Below, piece after piece: positions 8,796-16,316 of a stretch of 47,275 nucleotides of DNA (position 1 is the first letter of the stretch; every line of letters begins with the position of its first letter). The notes below the pieces were generated by a model. It was not told the DNA's origin. It worked only from the letters and a program-made list of their open reading frames with translations, and made no database searches. The translations under genes and the position numbers were made by a program. The stretch spans positions 1-47,275 of the forward strand of contig CADAUZ010000022.1 in the NCBI GenBank assembly GCA_902791215.1, read 5' to 3'. The DNA is from Oscillospiraceae bacterium. GTDB lineage: Bacteria; Bacillota; Clostridia; Oscillospirales; Oscillospiraceae.

Positions 8796-9560
8796 TTACA
8801 GTATTTCTATGTTTTGGAGTGCTTCCTTCACTCCCTTGAGCATGGCGGAATCCGCGGGCAGTGCCATGACGCTCTTGCCCATGATGTCGTTTGCGGCAAA
8901 GGCGCTGTCGGCGGGGATATAGGCGAGGACGTCGACGCTGGGGGTCTTGAACTCGTTTACAAGCTCGGGGTTCGTGACCCGGTTGACGATGACGCCGATG
9001 CGGTCGTAGGCGATGAGCTCGTCGGCCACCTGCTTGATGGTGGCGATGACCTGCGCGCCCTTCTTGCTCTGATCGGTGACGAGGATGAGGTGCGTGACCT
9101 TTTCCATCACGCGGCGCTGGATCTGTTCGATCCCGGCTTCGCCGTCGATGACGACGTAGTCGAAGCTGTTGGCGAGGATGCTGATGACCTCTTTGAGGTA
9201 GGAATTGACCTTGCAGTAGCAACCGGAGCTCTCCGGGCGGCCGATCGCGAGAAACGCGAAGCCCGGCATCTCGACCAGCGCATCAAAGATGCGGAAGCGC
9301 GCCTCACTCAGAAGCTCCAGAGCCTCTTTGGTTTCGCCGTTTTCCACGCTGTCGACGATGCTCATGCGGATATCGTCCAGCGTCAGCTTTACGTCAACAC
9401 CAAGAGCAACGGACAGGCCGACGGCGGGGTCTGCGTCGATGGCAAGGATCTTCTTGTCGGGATATTGTTCGACCAGAAGCCGCACGATCGAGGCGCAGAT
9501 GGAGGTCTTTCCGACACCGCCCTTGCCGGCAACCGTAAGAATCTTGGCTTTCTGTTCCAT
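8796..9560 (-). CDS. CooC-like nickel/ATP-binding P-loop ATPase
   Basis: A 254-residue SIMIBI-class ATPase of the MinD/CooC type. The deviant Walker A is GKGGVGKTS (residues 12-20), with ADPAVGLS after strand 2. Cys 114 and Cys 116 form the CxC motif (SGCYCKVN) that in CooC binds Ni or Zn at the dimer interface. CooC normally inserts Ni into CO dehydrogenase. Here it is the first gene of an operon encoding dehydratase-family Fe-S proteins and no CO dehydrogenase catalytic subunit. It may mature or reduce their clusters; this is inference. Start ATG 9560 follows GGGGGA. Transcription starts from the promoter at 9617-9645. Confidence 0.88.
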   Translation of the reverse strand: MEQKAKILTVAGKGGVGKTSICASIVRLLVEQYPDKKILAIDADPAVGLSVALGVDVKLTLDDIRMSIVDSVENGETKEALELLSEARFRIFDALVEMPGFAFLAIGRPESSGCYCKVNSYLKEVISILANSFDYVVIDGEAGIEQIQRRVMEKVTHLILVTDQSKKGAQVIATIKQVADELIAYDRIGVIVNRVTNPELVNEFKTPSVDVLAYIPADSAFAANDIMGKSVMALPADSAMLKGVKEALQNIEIL

Positions 9561-9616
9561 GTGCGTTCCCCCATTCGAGAAAAAGTGTGCAGTATGCGGA
9601 TATTACTATCGTGGTT

Positions 9617-9645
9617 ATTTTAACACACAGCCATGCATTATGCAA
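9617..9645 (-). promoter_or_regulatory. Promoter of the CooC/dehydratase-family operon
   Basis: On the minus strand TTGCAT (9645-9640), 17 bp, TAAAAT (9622-9617). The leader to ATG 9560 is about 50 nt. No clear operator palindrome beyond TGCATAATGCA, which overlaps the -35 box. Confidence 0.65.
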
Positions 9646-9741
9646 GATAAACACTTTAAAATAGGGCGGTCGGAACTTTTTGTTCAAATCGTTGTGTGAA
9701 TTGCCGCAAATTGTTTGGACAGTATGGATCAAAACGTAAAG

Positions 9742-9783
9742 GAGGGCGGTATGCAAAAAGAAACCCGTCATCCTGAGGAATGA
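9742..9783 (+). other. Orphan ribosome site and ATG cut by a repeat
   Basis: AAAGGAGGGCGGT is followed by ATG 9751, a near-ideal translation start, but the frame ends after 10 codons at TGA 9781 inside the GTCATCC repeat that begins at 9767. It may be the remaining start of a gene destroyed by repeat insertion, or chance. Confidence 0.35.
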
Positions 9784-9847
9784 AGTGACGAAGGATCTTA
9801 GTCTGTACTGGACTAAAGAGAAGATCCTTCGCTTCGCTCAGGATGAC
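9767..9847. repeat. GTCATCCTGAG-type palindromic repeat, copy 1
   Basis: The outer arms are GTCATCCTGAG and CTCAGGATGAC and the inner arms CGAAGGATCTT and AAGATCCTTCG. A shorter relative lies at 27576-27631. This motif is widespread in bacterial intergenic regions. It is placed between the CooC operon promoter and the convergent-side tspO stop. Confidence 0.75.
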
Positions 9848-9854
9848 AGGTTGT

Positions 9855-10334
9855 TCACCGGTTCAGCACCCACACGCCGACGTTTAAATACGCCGCGAAC
9901 GTGAGCCAGACGATATAGGGGATCAGGAGCTTGCCCGCCTTTTCCTCAATGCAGGAAAAGAGCAGGGCCGTGACCACCGCCAGCACCCACAGCAGCAAAA
10001 GCAGCAGGAAGGCGGTAAAATAAAAGCGCATGGTAAAGAACACGATGGGCCAGAGGAAATTGACAGCCAGGCCCAGGCCGTACACGGTCAGCGCCCGGTC
10101 GCGCCGCGCGGGACTCACGCCGCTTGCCCAGACGAGATAGGACGCCCAGCCCAGCAGCAGATACAAAATCGTCCACACCTCGGGAAAGAGCCACGCGGGC
10201 GGACTGAGCGGCGGCTTTGAGACGATTTTGAAATACTCCATGCCGTCGCGCGTCAGGAAAGCGGAAAAGCCGCCGACCGCCAGCGGGATCAAAAGCGAAA
10301 TTGCCAGCGGCCCGTACCGGATTTTATGCTTCAT
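9855..10334 (-). CDS. tspO: TspO/MBR family protein
   Basis: A 159-residue membrane protein of normal TspO length with five hydrophobic segments. Family marks include PPLSPPAWLFPEVWTILY in the first loop and NFLWPIVFF, the aromatic ligand pocket region. Bacterial TspO binds porphyrins and is linked to tetrapyrrole or stress handling; the role here is unknown. Start ATG 10334 is 13 nt after GGAGGGG, and that ribosome site lies inside a hairpin (10348-10370), which may limit translation. It is a single gene ending next to the repeat at 9767-9847. Confidence 0.92.
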   Translation of the reverse strand: MKHKIRYGPLAISLLIPLAVGGFSAFLTRDGMEYFKIVSKPPLSPPAWLFPEVWTILYLLLGWASYLVWASGVSPARRDRALTVYGLGLAVNFLWPIVFFTMRFYFTAFLLLLLLWVLAVVTALLFSCIEEKAGKLLIPYIVWLTFAAYLNVGVWVLNR

Positions 10335-10347
10335 AAAAACATCACCA

Positions 10348-10370
10348 CCCCTCCAAAGTGTATGGAGGGG
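10348..10370 (-). promoter_or_regulatory. Hairpin covering the tspO ribosome site
   Basis: An 8-bp perfect stem (10348-10355 with 10363-10370) and 7-nt loop. On the minus strand the downstream arm is TGGAGGGG, the tspO Shine-Dalgarno sequence, so the hairpin would hide it. Confidence 0.5.
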
Positions 10371-10386
10371 CGGGACAGATTATGCG

Positions 10387-10490
10387 AAAGTGAAAAGTTG
10401 AAAGTGAAAAGTGGAGTGAAGGAGCGGCTTCCGTACAATTTTCATCGTCCGCGAAACGGACACCATATCTTCATTTTTCACTCTTCACTT
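10387..10490. repeat. AAAGTGAAAAGT inverted-repeat element
   Basis: The left side has two copies of AAAGTGAAAAGT (10388-10411) and the right side ends in CACTCTTCACTTTTA, forming an imperfect inverted repeat of about 100 bp. The 16-mer at 10401-10416 occurs again at 19094-19109. No coding sense. Confidence 0.5.
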
Positions 10491-10493
10491 TTA

Positions 10494-10660
10494 CTAGGGC
10501 AGCACCGCATAATTCGGCGAGAGCGAATCCTGAGAAAAATTGGGTTCTGACGATGGCATTTTTTCGTAGGAATACTATGTGTATTTCAAGAAAAAGTGAC
10601 GAAGTCAGGGCACATTTTTTCCAGGAGGCGTCGAAGTCGAGTTGTGCGGTGTTGCCCTAG
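10494..10660. repeat. Structured MITE-like element, copy 2
   Basis: A 167-bp element bounded by 23-bp terminal inverted repeats (10494-10516 and 10638-10660, 20 of 23 paired) that start CTAGGGCA and end TGCCCTAG. The core hairpin (10559-10596) has TTTTTTC/GAAAAAG and AATAC/GTATT stems around TATGT and matches the core of copy 1 with compensatory changes. Its right terminus supplies the stop codon of the MBOAT gene. No open frame inside. Confidence 0.75.
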
Positions 10661-12090
10661 AATTGGAAGTAAATAAAGGGACTCTGCCCGGTGTAGGCCA
10701 GGGCGACGGTGATGCCGAGGAAAAGGAAGAAGGCCAGCAGGCCTGTGAAGCTTCCAAGGCTCACCAGCGGATAGTAGCCCGTGGGCCGGATGCCGAGACG
10801 GCGGCTGTGCGCGCAGGCAACCAGGTGCGCGCCCCAGACGAGCACAAGGCCGAAGATGCCCCAGAAGCTCACAAAGCGGATGCCGCGGTGCAGGGTGAAG
10901 ATATAGCCGATGTACTGCAGAGCGGTGCCGATGTCCTTTGCGCAGAAGATGATCGCAATAAAGCAGAAGAAGTGGAAGGTCACAAAAATATTGAGGGCAT
11001 TCGTCAGCGGAGTTTTCGGGATCTTTTTGCGGATGGGTCCCGTCGCGCGGAAAACGCACTGGGCAACGCCGCTCAAAAAGCCCCAGATCACATACTTCCA
11101 TTCCGGGCCGTGCCAGAGGCCGCAGACCGTCATGTTGATGAGGATGTTGAGATAGGTCCGTGCCTCGCCTTTTTTGCTGCCGCCCAGGGGGAAATACAGG
11201 TACTCGGTGAGCCAGGTGGAGAGACTGATGTGCCAGCGCCGCCAGAACTCGTTGACATTGGGCGAGATGAAGGGTATGTCGAAGTTTCGCGTCAGGTCGT
11301 AGCCGAGGCATTTGGCGCAGCCCACGGCGATGTCCGAATAGCCGGAGAAGTCACAGTAGAGCTGGACAAAATAGGCGTACGCGGCCAGCAGCAGAGTTCC
11401 CGCGCTGTAGGCAGAGGGCGCGCTGTGTACGGCCTGGATAAAGGGGCCGATGTTGTCGGCAATAACGACCTTCTTGAAAAAGCCGAAGAGCATGATCTGC
11501 AGGCCCGGCTCGAGGTTTTGAAGGGAGATGTTGCGCTCCTGCCGAAGCTGGGGCAGGAAGTCCCCGGCCTTGACGATAGGACCGGCCACCAGCTGCGGGA
11601 AGAAGGCGATATAGAGCGCCGTGTGGATAAAGTCCCGCTCCGCCTCGATCTTGCCGCGGTATACGTCGATGGTATAGCTCAGGGACTGGAAGGTATAGAA
11701 GCTGATGCCGACAGCGATGACGAGGGCGGTCGTATTGGTGCGCACAATGCCGAAGAGATCGCAGAAGGAATTGATGAAGAAATCGTAATACTTGAAAATG
11801 CCCAGCACCACAAGCGGCACCACCACGCCGATGACGAGCGCCGTCTTGCGCCAGGGCTTATCCATCTGCAGCGCGCAGACATGGGCCACCAGCGTGAGGA
11901 AAAGCATCAGGAAGCAGAAGCGCCAGTCCCACCAGCCGTAGAACACATAGCTTGCAATCAGCAGGATGATGTGCCGGATGCGCAGGCGCTTTTCCTGCTC
12001 CATGGCCTGAAAGGCGGGCAGATTCGTCAGTGCCATGAGGGCGAAGACCGTGGGGAAGAAGATCAGAAAGGGACGGCTTACAAAGCTCAT
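10657..12090 (-). CDS. MBOAT-family O-acyltransferase (AlgI/DltB-like)
   Basis: A 477-residue polytopic membrane enzyme that would move acyl groups, usually acetyl, across the membrane onto a polysaccharide. Family marks are WRRWHISLSTWL and the catalytic-His region VCGLWHGPEWK. It is the last gene of the polysaccharide operon. Its ATG overlaps the stop of the SGNH gene (ATGA). AlgI-type proteins commonly pair with an SGNH/AlgX-type protein that completes transfer outside the cell, and that partner is the upstream gene. The stop codon TAG lies within the terminal repeat of a MITE-like element, so the last residues may have been altered by insertion, although the length is normal. Confidence 0.93.
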   Translation of the reverse strand: MSFVSRPFLIFFPTVFALMALTNLPAFQAMEQEKRLRIRHIILLIASYVFYGWWDWRFCFLMLFLTLVAHVCALQMDKPWRKTALVIGVVVPLVVLGIFKYYDFFINSFCDLFGIVRTNTTALVIAVGISFYTFQSLSYTIDVYRGKIEAERDFIHTALYIAFFPQLVAGPIVKAGDFLPQLRQERNISLQNLEPGLQIMLFGFFKKVVIADNIGPFIQAVHSAPSAYSAGTLLLAAYAYFVQLYCDFSGYSDIAVGCAKCLGYDLTRNFDIPFISPNVNEFWRRWHISLSTWLTEYLYFPLGGSKKGEARTYLNILINMTVCGLWHGPEWKYVIWGFLSGVAQCVFRATGPIRKKIPKTPLTNALNIFVTFHFFCFIAIIFCAKDIGTALQYIGYIFTLHRGIRFVSFWGIFGLVLVWGAHLVACAHSRRLGIRPTGYYPLVSLGSFTGLLAFFLFLGITVALAYTGQSPFIYFQF

Positions 12091-13082
12091 TTCTCTGCCC
12101 TCCCCGCGCTCAGCTGTTCATACACGCCCTCGGCAAAGAGTCGAAGCCCCAGGCTGTTGATGTGCCCCGTGCCGGGGCTGGTGTTGGCAAAGCCGAAGGG
12201 CAGCCCTCCCAGCTCCTCGGCGGCGGCAAGGTTCCGCTCTGTCAGGTCGAGGAAGACGATGCCGTTTTCCGCGCACAGCCTTTGATAAAGCGCCCGCTCA
12301 TCGGGCTGCTCCTGGACGGCGATGTGCCCGTCCTCGTCCGGCAGGACGGTAGGGGTGTAGGCCAGGATCACGTCCACCCCGTGGGCGCGTCCTGTCTCGC
12401 CGAGCTTTTGCAGCAGGCGGGAGAGAGACGCCTCAAAGTCCCCCGCGGGAGTCTGCGCTGCGTCTCCGGCAGCCTGGCCGTCGCCCTGGAAGTACTTGGT
12501 GTAAAACAGGCGCAGATACGGGATCTTCTGCGCCGCCGTGACGACCCCGCCCTCGTGGGCGCGGATCTCCGGCAGCGTCCCGTCGACGGCGGCGTCCAGC
12601 TCGGCGGGCCCGTAGCCGAGCTTTGCAAGCTCAATAACTACGGCGTCTGTTGGCGCATATACCGCGAGGGCCCTGTCCAGATGCTCGGCGCAGTAAAGGA
12701 AGGTATGGGCCGCCATGCCGATGTTGTAGACGTACTTTTCCCCGCCGAAGAGGCGATTCAATACCGCGGCGGCGGAATCAGCCTGGGGCACGCAGAAGCC
12801 CTCCATGTGCGACGAGCCCATCAGCAGGATATTGATTGTATCCCCGTGCTTGTAATCACGCAGATTATTAAAACCCTCGTTGTTGGTGCGGCCCGTGCCG
12901 AAGCCCTCGGTGCCGCGAAAATAGCGGCGGTTCGGCTCATAGCGGTATTCGGTGGTACCGTCGGGGTTGGAGACGCGCACGGGGACGTTGAAGTAAAACG
13001 CGCACGCCGCGCACAAAACGGCGAAGGCGGCAAGACCCGCGAGCAGCGCCTTGATTATCCACTTTACAGTTTCTTTTTTCAT
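12087..13082 (-). CDS. SGNH-hydrolase-like protein, probable O-acetyl transfer partner
   Basis: A 331-residue protein with an N-terminal signal anchor (residues about 10-30) and an exported SGNH-like domain. The nucleophile motif is GSSHMEG (about residue 90) and the C-terminal catalytic block is GTGHINSLG. Placement between flippase and MBOAT genes, with 4-base overlaps at both ends, indicates it acts with the MBOAT enzyme in O-acylating the exported polymer, as AlgJ/AlgX do in alginate. Start ATG 13082 overlaps the flippase stop. The exact acceptor is unknown. Confidence 0.85.
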   Translation of the reverse strand: MKKETVKWIIKALLAGLAAFAVLCAACAFYFNVPVRVSNPDGTTEYRYEPNRRYFRGTEGFGTGRTNNEGFNNLRDYKHGDTINILLMGSSHMEGFCVPQADSAAAVLNRLFGGEKYVYNIGMAAHTFLYCAEHLDRALAVYAPTDAVVIELAKLGYGPAELDAAVDGTLPEIRAHEGGVVTAAQKIPYLRLFYTKYFQGDGQAAGDAAQTPAGDFEASLSRLLQKLGETGRAHGVDVILAYTPTVLPDEDGHIAVQEQPDERALYQRLCAENGIVFLDLTERNLAAAEELGGLPFGFANTSPGTGHINSLGLRLFAEGVYEQLSAGRAEK

Positions 13083-14530
13083 GGGTTATCCTTTGCAGCC
13101 CGGCGCTGTCTGAGCATGGACAGGATATACAGCAGGCTGTCGTTTTTCAAAATCAGGTTCAGCGCGATATACACCGCAGCGCCGCACACGACCTGTACCG
13201 GGAGCAGCAGCGCCGTCGGCAGCGGGAGAAGCCCCACGGCCCGCACGGCAGCGAACATCAAAGCCGCGCTGACGCCGTTTTTCCACACGTCCCGGAACTG
13301 GTCGAGCGCCCCGTAGCCCAGGAGCCTTTTGATGGGCAGGCTCGTCACGATCACGTCGAGCCACGCGGAGATCGCGTAGCCGATCGCGATGGCCGTGAGA
13401 GAACGGAAACCAACGATGCTGATCACCAGCACCGCCACCATCAGCACCCGGCGCAGAACCTCCTGCTTTGCGTAGAGGTCGGAGCGCCCCAGGGACTTGA
13501 GGGCGACTGTGTTGGCGCTCGTCAGCGGGATCTGGGCCTCGGCAATGCTGAGGATCGCCAACAGCGGCACCGTCGGCAGCCACTGTTCCTTGAGCAGCAG
13601 CAGTACCAGCGGCTTTGCCACGGCGGACAGGCCGAACATCACCGGAAAGATCACGAAGCTGCCGAGCTTATTCATGCGGCGCATGATGTCAATGAACTTC
13701 TCCTTCTCGTCATGGGCGCGCGACAGCACCGGGAACATGACCTGGCGGATCGCCGCGTCCATATTGATGGAGATGGTGTGGGAAAACTGCTGTCCCTGCT
13801 TGTAGTGCCCGAGCTCGGCGGCGGAGAAGAATTTGCCGATGATGAGCGGACGCAGGCTGATGTAGAGATTCTCCACCGCCGAGGCCGCCATCATCCTCAG
13901 GCCGTAGCCGCCGAGGCGCCTTGCGCTTTCCTTGGAGAAACCGCCGTGGGGCACCCAGCGCTGCACCAGGAAGGTGAAGATACAGACGAAAACGATATAG
14001 GCGAAGGAGTAGCCCACCAGCGCCCAGATCCCCGCGCCGCGCCATGCCAGCACCACACCGAGCGTGCCCGCCAGCACTGTGGCCGAGAGATTGCAGAACA
14101 TCATCTCCCGAAAGCGCATCTCCCGCTGCATGCGGGCGGTCTGGATGGAGTTAAAGCCGCTGAACAGGAGGGAAAGCGCGTAAAAACGCATGGGAGCCGT
14201 GAGACCGGGGCTGCGGTAGAAGTCCGCCAGCAGCGGGGCCGCCGCCTGCATGACAAGGAAGGTAGCGCCCGTGAGGGCAAGGGTGATGACAAACACCGTG
14301 AAATAATCCCGCTCGCTTACCTTCGGGCTCTGGATGAGGGAGGTGTTGACGCCGTTTTCGATCACCAGCACAAAAAAGTCGATGACCGTCTGCAACAGCA
14401 CGACCTGGCCGAAAAGCTCCGGGGCCAGCAGCCGCGCCAGCAGGATCTGGATCACAAAGCCGATGAGTTTGGCGGCAAAGCGCTCGGTAAATTTATAGAT
14501 CAGGGATCGGATGACTTTGCTCTTTTCCAT
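13079..14530 (-). CDS. Lipopolysaccharide/oligosaccharide flippase (Wzx/MATE-like)
   Basis: A 483-residue membrane protein of the polysaccharide transport superfamily with about 12-14 hydrophobic segments. The N-terminal ARLLAPELFGQVVLLQ stretch is typical of this family. It would flip lipid-linked repeat units across the membrane. Start ATG 14530, with AAAGGA 6 nt upstream, is preferred to the ATG at 14563, which lies inside the glycosyltransferase gene. It sits 10 bases after the glycosyltransferase stop and overlaps the SGNH gene. Confidence 0.92.
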   Translation of the reverse strand: MEKSKVIRSLIYKFTERFAAKLIGFVIQILLARLLAPELFGQVVLLQTVIDFFVLVIENGVNTSLIQSPKVSERDYFTVFVITLALTGATFLVMQAAAPLLADFYRSPGLTAPMRFYALSLLFSGFNSIQTARMQREMRFREMMFCNLSATVLAGTLGVVLAWRGAGIWALVGYSFAYIVFVCIFTFLVQRWVPHGGFSKESARRLGGYGLRMMAASAVENLYISLRPLIIGKFFSAAELGHYKQGQQFSHTISINMDAAIRQVMFPVLSRAHDEKEKFIDIMRRMNKLGSFVIFPVMFGLSAVAKPLVLLLLKEQWLPTVPLLAILSIAEAQIPLTSANTVALKSLGRSDLYAKQEVLRRVLMVAVLVISIVGFRSLTAIAIGYAISAWLDVIVTSLPIKRLLGYGALDQFRDVWKNGVSAALMFAAVRAVGLLPLPTALLLPVQVVCGAAVYIALNLILKNDSLLYILSMLRQRRAAKDNP

Positions 14531-14540
14531 GTCTGTCCTT

Positions 14541-15644
14541 TCAGCCCAGCGCCTCGCGGTCAAGGCGCGTATAGAGCTCGGTAAGTCTCTGTGCGGTGAC
14601 GCGGATGTCGTAACCAGCCTTTATGATGGCTCCGGTCACATCCTCGCGGGGACGGCGCTCCAGCAGCGCGTCGGCCCAGGCTTCCGCGTCGCCGAGGGGC
14701 AGATAGCGCACCAGGTCGGAAAGCCCCACCTCTTTGGTGATGGTATCGGAGATGACGCAGGGAAGTCCTGCTGCCTGTGCCTCCACCACCGCGATGCCGA
14801 GGCCCTCCCACAGGGATGGAAAGGCGAAGACATCCATGGCTCCGAGAAGCTGGGGCACATCGTCCCGGTTGCCGGTCATGATGACCTGATCGGCAACACC
14901 GAGGCGCACGGCCTTCTGCGCCATTTCCTGCTGCAGGGGGCCGACACCGACGAGCAGCAGCACGGCGCTTTTGTCCCTTTCGTATACCTTCTGAAACACG
15001 TCCAGCAGGAACGTGTGGTTTTTCACATCGTAGAAGCGGCCGACATTCCCGATGACGTACTTTCCTTCCAGGCCCAGTTCCCGGCGGTACTGTATCCGCG
15101 TTTCCGGACTCACGGCAAAGCGGCGCACGTCGATGCCGTTCGGCAGCAGGACAAAGCGCTCGCTCTGACAGGCCCGCTTGCCGAAAAGCCACTCGCCCGC
15201 GTCGAGCGAGCAGGCCATCAGCACATCCGCCTGATGGCGCAGAGGAAGCTGCATCACAGTCTTGACCGCGCCCTTGACCCCGCCGCCGGTGGAGGTGGAG
15301 TGGCTGTGGATGATGGTCTTGACCCCGTGGGCCCTTGCCACCGGGAGATAGAGCGAGGCGTAGCTTCTGACATGGGAGTGGAGGATACGGTATTCGGGGT
15401 GTGTATAGAAAAAGTTGTTCCAGTCGCGTTTGATCTCGCCGGCGTTGGTGCCGTGGAAGGGCGTCATGGTGTACACCCTGCCGCCGAGGGATTTGATCTC
15501 GTCGGCAAAATAGGTCTCCTCGGGACGGTCAATGACGAAATCGAACTGGATCTTCTCGCGGTCTATATTGCGGTAGATGTTCATCATCATGGTCTGCGAG
15601 CCGCCCACGTCGAGGCTCGCGATCATGTGCAGCACGCGGATCAT
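14541..15644 (-). CDS. Family 4 glycosyltransferase
   Basis: A 367-residue GT-B enzyme. The N-terminal domain starts IASLDVGGSQTMMMN, typical of EpsF/CapM-like GT4 enzymes. The C-terminal donor-binding domain has NVGRFYDVKNH and the EGLGIAVVEAQAAGLP motif, with Glu in the E-x7-E pattern. It transfers a sugar from a nucleotide donor onto a lipid-linked intermediate on the cytosolic face. It is the second gene of the operon and overlaps the acyltransferase stop by 4 bases. Donor and acceptor are unknown. Confidence 0.93.
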   Translation of the reverse strand: MIRVLHMIASLDVGGSQTMMMNIYRNIDREKIQFDFVIDRPEETYFADEIKSLGGRVYTMTPFHGTNAGEIKRDWNNFFYTHPEYRILHSHVRSYASLYLPVARAHGVKTIIHSHSTSTGGGVKGAVKTVMQLPLRHQADVLMACSLDAGEWLFGKRACQSERFVLLPNGIDVRRFAVSPETRIQYRRELGLEGKYVIGNVGRFYDVKNHTFLLDVFQKVYERDKSAVLLLVGVGPLQQEMAQKAVRLGVADQVIMTGNRDDVPQLLGAMDVFAFPSLWEGLGIAVVEAQAAGLPCVISDTITKEVGLSDLVRYLPLGDAEAWADALLERRPREDVTGAIIKAGYDIRVTAQRLTELYTRLDREALG

Positions 15645-16204
15645 TGTCTGACCTCCCAGGGACGGATCACGGTCTCGCGCTTTTGTGTGACGACGGAGTT
15701 GGCCGGAATGTTCCCCTTGAGGATGCAGCCGGCGCCGATCATGCAGTTATCGCCGATGGTCGTGCCCATGAGGATGACGGTCCCGGCGGCGATCCAGCAG
15801 TTTTTGCCGATAACCACGGGCGCGGTCTTGAAGCGCAGCTCGTCGAGTCCCGCGCGAAAATCGTGGTCGTGGTCGTAGATGCAGGCGTTGGGCCCCATGG
15901 AGGTCCCCTCCCCGATGGTGACGCTGTCGCGGCAGTTGATCATGCAGTTATAGGTAAAGACCACGTCGTCGGCAAGCGTGAGGGACGCACCCTTTCTCAC
16001 CTTGAGCTTGCAGCCGGAGTGGATGCGGGTGCGGTTGCCGATGGAGACATGGCTGCCGTGCTCAAACTCCGTGACCACATTGGGCGAAAAGCGGCAGATG
16101 GGCTTAAAGTGAAAGCCCGAGCCCAGAAAGAGCTTCATGATGGAAAACTTGATAAACGTGAACACGATGCTCACGGCATTGTTGAACATTCTTCGGATAG
16201 ACAT
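15641..16204 (-). CDS. Left-handed beta-helix acyltransferase (LbH, maltose-acetyltransferase type)
   Basis: A 187-residue hexapeptide-repeat protein. Repeats run from about residue 55 to 175. The catalytic His lies in IYDHDHDF, and CWIAAGTVILMGTTIGDN is the usual C-terminal coil. It transfers acetyl from acetyl-CoA to a sugar. Start ATG 16204 has GGAGGA 7 nt upstream and is preferred to ATG 16237. First gene of the operon that runs to 10657; the promoter lies at 16241-16269. Confidence 0.9.
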   Translation of the reverse strand: MSIRRMFNNAVSIVFTFIKFSIMKLFLGSGFHFKPICRFSPNVVTEFEHGSHVSIGNRTRIHSGCKLKVRKGASLTLADDVVFTYNCMINCRDSVTIGEGTSMGPNACIYDHDHDFRAGLDELRFKTAPVVIGKNCWIAAGTVILMGTTIGDNCMIGAGCILKGNIPANSVVTQKRETVIRPWEVRQ

Positions 16205-16240
16205 GACAGGCTCCTCCCTGTACGTATGGCAATTCATCTT

Positions 16241-16269
16241 AGAATATCACAAGCCCCGCACTTTTACAA
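16241..16269 (-). promoter_or_regulatory. Promoter of the polysaccharide operon
   Basis: On the minus strand TTGTAA (16269-16264), 17 bp, TATTCT (16246-16241), about 40 nt upstream of ATG 16204. Confidence 0.6.
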
Positions 16270-16281
16270 CCAAAAAGAACA

Positions 16282-16309
16282 GAAAAAACAGCGGGACACG
16301 AGGTCCCGC
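16282..16309 (-). terminator. Terminator of the flavodoxin-traX operon
   Basis: GCGGGAC (16291-16297) pairs with GTCCCGC (16303-16309). On the minus strand it is followed by TG and six T. It lies 7 bases after the stop of the TraX-family gene. Confidence 0.85.
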
Positions 16310-16316
16310 CTGCATC

